DNA from: Marasmius tenuissimus
Lineage: Eukaryota > Basidiomycota > Agaricomycetes > Agaricales > Marasmiaceae
DNA length: 64,000 nt
NCBI GenBank assembly: GCA_029532415.1
Contig: JAQOTA010000061.1
Location: 248,001-312,000 of the forward strand
Direction of reading: 5' to 3'
Positions 56,678 to 64,000 of this stretch are shown here, one piece after another (position 1 is the first letter of the stretch; every line of letters begins with the position of its first letter). The position numbers and the translations under genes are program-made. The notes beneath the pieces were generated by a model, which was not told the DNA's origin, ran no database searches, and saw nothing but the letters and a program-made list of their open reading frames with translations.

Positions 56678-57195
56678 TGATGAGCCAGCATAGTTAAAGT
56701 GCACAGTGGGTATAACGAAGTAAACCTCACATGGGTAATACACAGAGTGTTCTTGTAGTCTTGAGATGCTTGAGAAGAGGTGATAATCGAGTAGATTGTC
56801 CTAAGGCTTAAGGCCTTTTGTCCAGTCTTTTATACATAAGTTTCTGGTACATGTAATGAGTATTACACTAACGGAAACTACTACTAGAAGTAGGTATTCG
56901 GCCCTAAAGTCGTAAAAGACATTAGTACTGTGTAAGTACTTCTACCATGAATGGTAGTATGCTTGGTGAGCATAGTCGTGTTTGCCTCATGTGTTGAAGG
57001 CTCTACTTATGCTATTGGATAGCGACTGTCTATAGTGTCATATATGATGAAACTAGATGTACGTAGTAAGGTACGTAGACAGAGACGTAGTACTTGCATG
57101 AGAACGCAAGTGTTCTAGAGGCGTAGCTCTATAAATAGTGTGACGCGTAAACAACACGTCAACAGTGTATCACATGATTTCCATCATGTTCAACA
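56678..57195 (-). repeat. Solo LTR-C (518 bp)
   Basis: Starts TGTTGAACATGATGG (at 57195), ends GCTGGCTCATCA (at 56678). Exact duplication GCCTA at 56673-56677 and 57196-57200. Inserted between two minus-strand genes, 120 bp upstream of the ATG at 56558. Confidence 0.95.
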
Positions 57196-57209
57196 GCCTA
57201 CATTTTGCC

Positions 57210-58185
57210 TCGGGAAATTGGCTGTATGGCCGGGTTTGGGTGCTGAAGACTCAGCCTGCGGAAAAACAGACATAGCCAGTCAGGACCCTGATCCTTAGCG
57301 TAAAACGGCCAGGAACGGCCAAGACCGGTTTTTTGTGATCTTCCCGATGAAGGATTGCATGGAGGGAATTCTGCGGTGCTTGGTAGACGCCATTGTTGAC
57401 AGCTTTGAAATTGTAATTTGACTCTTGAGCATGCCGTCAAAACTCTAAGTAGCAAGTAACGTACTGACCTATTTCAATCAATTCGGATGGGGTTTCCCGT
57501 GTGACCGAAAAATTTTCTGGCGTGAGTTCGGATGGCAGGTCGGTGACCGGTAACACTGGCAAAAATTTCGTATGGAACTGTAAGGGACAGGGCTGGCCGC
57601 GAGGGGAAACCACGGCGGCTGACAGTTACCACCACTCAAAATTTGCAGAATGCACCGGATTCAGGCCAAAAAATGGCAGAAAGGCCCATTTCCTGGCTTT
57701 TTGGGCCGCCCGAAATTTTGTCACATTTGGGAACATTTCGGATGACCCCCCTGTGACCTAGTGACCATCCGAAAAAATTTCGGATACTGGGGTGTGTGTG
57801 ATGTGTGACATCTGAAATAGGTCAGTACCAAAATCCCTGGGGTAGTCATATGCCTGTCTCATGCTCTGCTGCCTTGAAGTCGGATAAAAGATGGCGCTGT
57901 GTGACGGAAGAGAGTTGACTGAGGGTGCATGCACGTTCTCAAAACCATTGTCCCCGTAAGGTCGGAAGGATTGAGACTCGTGCTGATTGAATGAGTAGAT
58001 TGGGGTAGGGTGACTGTTGTTCACATTCAGGTCTTCGAACGTCGGTTCAAATGAGTTGAAGTTGTCAAATGAAGGCTCGTGCGGGTCTGGTGGCTGGAAG
58101 GCAGGTTTAAATGCCAATTGATTACCCGCAAACTGTTGGTCCAGCTGCCATTGATATTGTTCCTCTAGCCACTCCCCAGACATCT
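57210..58185 (-). pseudogene. Gln/Asn/Pro-rich protein gene broken by MITE-A at a splice donor
   Basis: The ATG at about 58185 opens MSGEWLEEQYQWQLDQQ, then a Phe/Asn/Pro/Ser-rich stretch (FDNFNSFEPTFEDLN, SFRPYGDNGFENVHAP) to YDYPRDF, at 57835. The next bases would be GTACGT, a consensus donor, but MITE-A (57464-57825) sits between GTA and CGT. Beyond the MITE the intron remainder and an exon follow with NNGVYQAPQNSLHAILHRED and KPVLAVPGRFTLRIRVLTGY. A GTACTG donor is recreated by the MITE end, so splicing of a 420-nt intron is conceivable. No known domain. Confidence 0.5.
57464..57825. mobile_element. MITE-A copy 3
   Basis: CTGACCTATTTCAATCAATT left end; right end TGAAATAGGTCAG, flanked by TA (57462-57463 and 57826-57827). 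362 bp. Confidence 0.9.
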
Positions 58186-58319
58186 GGGAGGAATGCTGAA
58201 GGAAAAAACAGGGAACCAGGGTGAAAGTCTGACTTTCCAGCCCTCTCGTCTGGCTTTCCCCCCTGAACTTCGCCGGCTGCGACCCTCTCTCTGTTTCCGT
58301 GACCGGACTGGGCACGGTG

Positions 58320-58450
58320 CTCAAAAAATCTTGGTATCTAACACATTTGAATTACATTTCGTCAGGGATACTTGCGTACCTTGATTTTGTTTTAACTAAA
58401 GTTCACAACGAAAATTGGGACATGACAAGGTTTCCCGGATCGCCTGTAAC
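58320..58450. repeat. Inverted copy of 49817-49930
   Basis: Shared words AAGGTTTCCCGGATCGCCTG, TCAGGGATACTTGCGTACC. No coding signal. Confidence 0.65.
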
Positions 58451-58609
58451 GCAGCTATGCATGAAAATCAAGCCATTGTGCTTCACCTGCCATAATTCGG
58501 CAGATACTTTCTGGTATTGTCAGAAGGAAACTAGTAAAATCAATTATCGAGCACGGGTGGATGAATAATGTGGTTCCAAGAAAACGGCTACTGATGTACG
58601 TGAAGTCCT

Positions 58610-58670
58610 TTACGCCTTTTCAATGACTCCAACGATGTTAGCAGTTTTGTACGGTGTTTCCTTCTGGGTC
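58610..58670 (-). pseudogene. Last exon of a second DUF2945/HVA1-type gene
   Basis: CCCAG acceptor then KETPYKTANIVGVIEKA and a TAA at 58610-58612. The upstream exons are absent: the block is interrupted by MITE-E. Homologous to 11267-11330 but without its 4-nt deletion. Confidence 0.65.
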
Positions 58671-58734
58671 TATCCAAACAGTTCAGGATTAGCACGAGTT
58701 GAAAATGGGAGAGTAATGCTGCGCTAGTCTTGTA

Positions 58735-59031
58735 CGGAAGCGAAGCGCGTTGTTGAGCGACCCAAAAAAGGAAATGATGAAAAATTTCCCACGTACACTA
58801 TTTTGCCAGCTGCGTCGCCTGTTAGTCAACTCATTGCACTACATATAGTCCAATCTACCAAAGAGATTGACCCAATGCAATTTTGTAGCCATGAGCAAAG
58901 GAAAATGGAACGAGATGGAGGTTTTGGTCACCAGCAGATCCCGAACTGCCGCCGTGGCCGGCAAAGTTATGGAGGTGGGAAAGTTTTCTCATTTCCTTTT
59001 TTGGGTCGCTCAACAACGCGCTTCGCTTCCG
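58735..59031. mobile_element. MITE-E (297 bp, about 56-bp inverted ends, TA site)
   Basis: Ends CGGAAGCGAAGCGCGTTGTT; the inverted repeat runs about 56 bp with two changes, including GAGCGACCCAAAAAAGGAAA. Flanked by TA at 58733-58734 and 59032-59033. Very similar arms suggest recent activity. Confidence 0.85.
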
Positions 59032-59035
59032 TAAC

Positions 59036-59108
59036 AGACTTCATATACAACACTACCAACACACCGCCTCAATTGTCAGTTGGTAGTGTTCGTCCGTATG
59101 AAGTCTGG
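59036..59108. repeat. 73-bp hairpin next to MITE-E
   Basis: AGACTTCATATACAACACTA and its inverse TAGTGTTCGTCCGTATGAAG surround a short loop. Possibly an older fold-back element beside which MITE-E landed. Confidence 0.6.
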
Positions 59109-59109
59109 C

Positions 59110-59480
59110 TTTGAGAGACTAGCTGTAGACAACCCATCTCTTATACACTCTCTTGAAACCCTATGACAATGTCGTGTTGGTTAATTTCAGCAATGCATCA
59201 TAAAACGAGCCAATCTCCGATGCGAATCAAGGAAAGAGCCTCGTTACGCAGTAGTCTTGGGTTGGAGATAGGGGTTCCTTGTCTTGTAGGTGCTTGTGGA
59301 TATCTGTTGTATGCCAGGTGTCTGAGGCTGAAAGGCTCGGAGATTGGCGCATATCTCCACAGCAAATACCAAAATATGGCAAAGGTGACGAATTGTGACG
59401 ATTCTCTTGTCCCTCTAACGCCATGACGTTGTTTGGACATGGGCATTGCATCTTGTATTTCCTATGCTGGCTCTCGTGTC
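59110..59480. repeat. Second copy of the 11.69-12.11 kb block
   Basis: See 11690-12110. Continues into the repeat at 59451-59575 shared with 2064-2190. Confidence 0.7.
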
Positions 59481-59575
59481 TCTCTTAGCACGAACAAGGT
59501 TACAATTTGTTGTTGTCCGGTAGGCCTGTAACCGACCCCTCACAAGAGAAGTCGTTGTGAGGGGCCTTGACCATT

Positions 59576-60864
59576 TAGCGCCACCAAGCGAAACCAGAAT
59601 ATATGTCCTATACTCACCATCAGCCTGAGGAAATTCGTCTTCTCTCGATCTTTCCAAATGGTTGTTCTAGTTTTGCCCTAGCTTCGTCAGTGGCACAAGC
59701 AAATCACTTTTGCTGGGTCCTCAACATGTTTTGTGTCACCGTGGTCGTGGTTTGGGTTGAGGGAAGAATCACTGGTCGGGGTTGGGTTCGACGCCTGGGC
59801 CGATTGCGTGGGGTTCGGAATTTGCCGCAAAACCGGGAACAGGACCTGGCACGTGCATTGCCTTGGCATCGTCACTTTATCCACCTTAGGCTGCACTTGT
59901 GACAGGTGTCATAACCCTGTTAGGCTCCCTTTTAGTTGTGTGGGAAACATGGCTCGGAGGTCTGCGCCAGTGTCATAAGGCGTGCCTGCTTCCTCGCCGT
60001 CCTCTTCATGCTCCCTCCACTATTGCCACTACAGTACCCGCCCTCCTGTTGACGCCCTGCACCAAGCTCGAAAAACCTCTCCCTTTGACATATTGTATAC
60101 TCAACGCGTCGTTCCTTGCTCTTGCACCTCCCCCCGGAGTATCGTAGAACGGATATCAACGAGGGGCGCACATCATTTCTTCGACATAAAACCTACCAAT
60201 TGGAGCATTAGACAATTCTCGGATCGAATGACTACTATTTGGGGGCTATGAGGGCTCGGGGTGAGCTGTGTAAGCCAAGGTGCGTGTTGGGTACATGGGT
60301 ATGCGATCGATACTCATATTTGGGTTTGGCATACTAGATCCAGCGTTGCGCACAATGCACCTGTTTATTTGCCGAAGATCACCTGAATCTTTCTAGAGAT
60401 GAAAGGGTTAGTTTATTCAACCCAGGCTGTTCACAGCGCTTTACCACCTCCCATCCCTCTCGCAACATTCTCACAAAATTTGCTCTGGATACCCGTTTTG
60501 CATGCGCCTCATACACCTGTAGCACGTATCCTGCAGCTTCACCCTTGCTAATTGGGGCCACATTGATACATCATTTATCTTTCAATATACGTTCTTCATG
60601 AGAGGTTTCCTGAGAGGATACAGGTAACAGGCGCCGTCCGCTCGATTCCCTCAATGACACCTTTCAAACTGCGCACTCGAGCTGACTCTGTTCATCTCAC
60701 TCTGGCACTATTACCTCTCCAACACACTCTGATAGCACGTAGTACCTCGCATGTGGCGTGCCTGCTCGAATTAATGTGAGATAGTTTCTAATCAGAATCT
60801 CGAAAACCTCTGACTTACTCCTCGCTGATCTATTTCTCCTCAGATTGCCCATACATACAACTTC
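59576..60864. other. No supported gene
   Basis: Short open frames without domain or splice support. Confidence 0.4.
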
Positions 60865-61185
60865 TGATGAGTCGGCATGACGCCTAGCGCAGAGGACTAC
60901 AACATGGCTACACTACTACTTACCAGAGAGGAGTTTAGAGAGATAGAGGCGAGACGTAGAAGCTCAAGCACACTGTAGATTCAAGTAGAGAACTATGAGC
61001 TTATATACATGTAGATACAATAGTGTTACCATATAGGGACGACAATAGAAATTGTACATATGAGCATAATGAACAATGAAGAATGGAACCATAGCGAATG
61101 CATTGTCCCGCATAATACAATGGCGGGAAGTATGAACCGGGACTTCGGATATACCTGAATCTAATTATAGTCCACGGATTCAACA
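60865..61185 (-). repeat. Solo LTR-A with ACTTC duplication
   Basis: Complete LTR-A. Exact target duplication ACTTC at 60860-60864 and 61186-61190. A clean solo LTR left by recombination of a former element. Confidence 0.95.
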
Positions 61186-61190
61186 ACTTC

Positions 61191-64000
61191 AAGCTAGCTC
61201 TGGAACCAGGCGGTGCCAGTGAGCTTAGCCCCATCCTATATCTGTATCTTCCTATTCCAGTTGTTACCCCTTACTGACGTTCGGCGCTGTTCATCTTCTC
61301 CCTCTCAAGTTTCCTCAGGTTTGGTACTATTTTAATGCTGCTGTTTGTTCTTACTCCTGCCTTCGCCTTGATTTAAGCTTGAGTTCCTATTGTATGCTAC
61401 CACTCGTAAGTGCTGCGGCTTGATTCTTTTTTCTTCTCTCTCCATGTTATATGCCGTAGCAGTCTGATCCCTATATACCAATGTATAGTACACCCTACTC
61501 CTCACCTTGAATAGTTCTGGATGTTATATCTAGACTTTCCAGGCCCTATGCACTCCTAATACAATCTTACTTTTATCATAATCTCTATCTGAAAGTGTCA
61601 TACTTGGTAGCACATTCGGTGCTTACCCATATCTCATTGGCCAGCCCCCAAAGGTATATATCATTCAATGGGTTGTCTATATCCAGCTCGATCCTTCATC
61701 TTTAGGTTCAAGGGCAGAGAGCAGTTTGAAATGCCCCCGAACTGTGCAGGCGCCTAAGTGGATATGTGAAAAACCGGGTATCTCAAAGAACCCGGTTAGC
61801 CGGTCAATGGGTCAAAAACATAAATTCGTTATTCCCTATCGTCAACCCGAGAACAGTCTACGAAACTCATAGACAATGCTATATAGACTATATAGAAGCT
61901 GACTATATAGTACTCTTGGGGTATGTCAGCATCAAACTCTCTGACGAAAAAGTAATGAACTCCGGCGAACCGAAATCCCTTTCAACTCGCGTTGAACAAC
62001 CTTTGATCATAATGTCCAATTCACCTCATGCTACAACCGCTCCCCCAAAAAAACACAGATAATCCTATGAGTTTATATATGTTTATACAGGCTTTTTGTC
62101 GTCAAAGACCCAATTCAGAACGCCGGTAACCCGTTCCTACTAGCAAACATTCAACTTCTCTGCCAGTGACTCCCGAGATAGGTACACAAAATCGTGGGCT
62201 GTCCCCCCTAGACTTGATAGAGAATTACCTTGCTTATTTGACTCTTAGCTAGACATGCCAATGCTGTTCAAAGCTATGAAAAGTCCTATAAACTCTTGAA
62301 CGGGTACTAGGGATGGAAGGGGAGTTTTTGAGGGATATGCCAATATACAAGAGTAGTCGTCGAGTCAACAAATAGATTTGAATCTCGGTAATCATTTGGC
62401 TAGTCAATCCATTGATTGAGGGTTGAAAGAATAGACTGGTTCATGAGGTGCGGAAAGGTCTAAGTGATCACCGTCGTTGGGGAAGGATGGTATTCAAATG
62501 CTTAGATTTATCAAACGACGTTCGGGTCGTGGCCCAATGGGGCCGGTCACCCGTGTAGTGAACTCTTGGATCACATAAATTGAACATGGTAGATACACAA
62601 AGCCCAATTCTATTGACTACCCAGTCACAGGTCGACAGATGTGTTATAGTCCAGCTGCCAGTCAACGAGTCACAACGACGTTAAATAAGTACGGACAGCG
62701 CATCGGAAGGCCCTCCTACATAGTACTCACAAGCTGAGTTGTCAAACGTGGCTGAGCAAGAGAAACTGAACGGGATCGCTGCGGTAGTGATACTATGGTC
62801 ACGGAGGGAGAAAAGGAGTACAGAGAAGCCATCAAATGATAGTGAAGTATCACATCCCGATGTTGGACGCGCAGATAGTGGTCGAGTGGTTAACGGTAGG
62901 TGAAAAGAAATACAATATTGATTTTGAGCACCGGCCCTAAAGAGAGATACTCAAGAACGCCTAAAGCAACCAAAGCTCTCGGGAAAGTGGCCAGTATCGC
63001 AAGGTCCAGCGGAAGTTGCTTCAGGCTGACTCCTCCCATTAGACGCGTCGTTTCTCAGTAAATGAGCTTGGCAGTAGCAAAGACCATGTAATCAAGCGAA
63101 AAAATGAGATAACAAATGCCTGCTGTGGGCTAGAGGGAGTGGTCGAGTGCATGTAACAATAAGGGCGCAATGAGGTGAAGCGCCGGAGAGGGTTGCGTAT
63201 TGTTTTCAGTGCTCTGGAGAGCTGGTGGAACCCGTTTCGAATGCTGGATGTATTCTTGGGAAGGAGATGAGATTGACCACCCAAGAACTCCTGTAAAGCG
63301 TGCCTAAAGCATCCCTACAAGAGCCAGATCGCATGTAGTAGGAGACATGGCGCACTAGTCTTGAGATGAACCCATAGGCGTGCTACCGCTGCTTGAACCT
63401 ACCCTGTATTTCGTCCGATCCAGTCCGATTATGATCTAGCACGTCCATGATGAGAGGTAAGAGTGAATGCGGTGGGTAGTCGCAACCTTTTGGCGCATGT
63501 GAGGGAGGGTGCGTACAGAGTGGGTGGGTGCCGGTCGCTAGAGCGCTGAGTCGCAGTGAATAAACTTCGCCTGACAATAATATGGTGTTGTTCGTTTTTT
63601 CGTCGACGTAGGAAGTACTACTTCAAGTATGAGCGTAAAGTATTAAAAAGCAGAGTGGATGCGCACTGAGCTGAGGCCGAGGAAGGACGAGAGGTGTCGT
63701 AATACCTCGTTGCTCGGTGGTGCAACACCTGTCAGACTAATTTCCCACACGGCTATATGGGTACCTAACACAGCGGGATTTTCGATGTCCACTCGTGCTT
63801 TGTGTGGTGATGTCCAGTCAGTTGTCCAGTCAGTTGTCCAGTAGGATGTCCACTCACAGTCTGTGACCAAAATCAAACAAAAACTGTTTATTCATACAAG
63901 CATTGCTGCATTCCAGCCTTGATTATTCTTATAAAAGGGATCACCACCCAGCAAGACTGGCTTACAGTACCCAAGCCCCGGGTCTGGCCTCTGGTCAATG
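61191..64000. other. No supported gene; short tandem repeat at 63814-63846
   Basis: A 98-codon open frame at 61766-62062 has no domain. GTCCAGTCAGTT is repeated about 2.5 times near 63814-63846. Nothing else recognised. Confidence 0.4.

Overview
The window looks like a transposon-dense, accessory stretch of a fungal nuclear genome, most likely a basidiomycete (Agaricomycetes). The reasons are many genes with very short introns (about 35-65 nt, donors GTRNGY, acceptors YAG), a seven-helix membrane protein family and MULE, hAT and copia subfamilies of a kind I know from mushroom-forming fungi, and a Pol III tRNA gene with eukaryotic A and B boxes. Genus is not determined. There are no bacterial operons, CRISPR arrays or rRNA genes. 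Exon structures below were assembled by hand from splice signals, reading frame and homology between copies inside the window. No database search was run.

Layout. 1-2.5 kb: a gypsy element 5' end (minus strand; LTR, self-primer-like PBS, broken gag) cut by a copia LTR, then a fold-back repeat and another copia LTR. 2.5-7.5 kb: mostly non-coding, with four small inverted-repeat elements (MITEs). 8.0-9.5 kb: an apparently intact 9-exon seven-helix membrane protein gene. Its broken paralogue lies at 13.1-14.9 kb with a solo LTR inside an intron. 9.9-12.1 kb: relics of a small secreted protein gene and a TUDOR-like (DUF2945/HVA1) gene, with diverged copies of the same blocks at 23.7-25.0, 49.3-49.9 and 58.3-59.5 kb. 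15.9-23.6 kb: a complete but degenerate copia element (Copia-B) with a CTCCA target duplication, itself hit by a MITE and two solo LTRs. 25.5-28.4 kb: an intact 6-exon Spt5-like gene. 28.8-29.6 kb: a small intact CxxC/CxxC gene. 31.1-33.1 kb: a second copia remnant (Copia-A). 34.0-38.9 kb: a decayed hAT transposase gene. 39.9-42.8 kb: a decayed cysteine-cluster gene. 43.2 kb: a tRNA gene between direct repeats. 44.4-47.5 kb: an hAT fragment cut by what looks like a 2.6-kb gypsy LTR carrying an intact antisense spliced gene. 50.1 kb: a Tc1-like transposase fragment. 51.6-55.0 kb: a MULE with 122-bp terminal inverted repeats and a nearly intact SWIM-type transposase. 54.9-58.2 kb: two minus-strand genes, the first intact and running into the MULE end, the second broken at a splice donor by a MITE. 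58.3-64 kb: repeat relics, a solo LTR and about 3 kb with nothing recognisable.

Functional picture. Probable live host-type genes are the seven-helix protein (8027-9466), the Spt5-like protein (25480-28413), the CxxC protein (28845-29611), the antisense gene in the long LTR (45160-45854) and the proline-rich gene (54865-56558). Nearly everything else is transposon or pseudogene. The most informative biology is the insertion history. Several insertions have exact target duplications, and in three cases the pre-insertion sequence can be read either from a duplicated copy in the same window or by removing the insertion. No unambiguous new defence or metabolic system was seen. The strongest candidates for something undescribed are the long LTR with its antisense gene, the divergent Spt5 paralogue, and a set of GTCAC-rich MITEs with different termini but a shared internal grammar.
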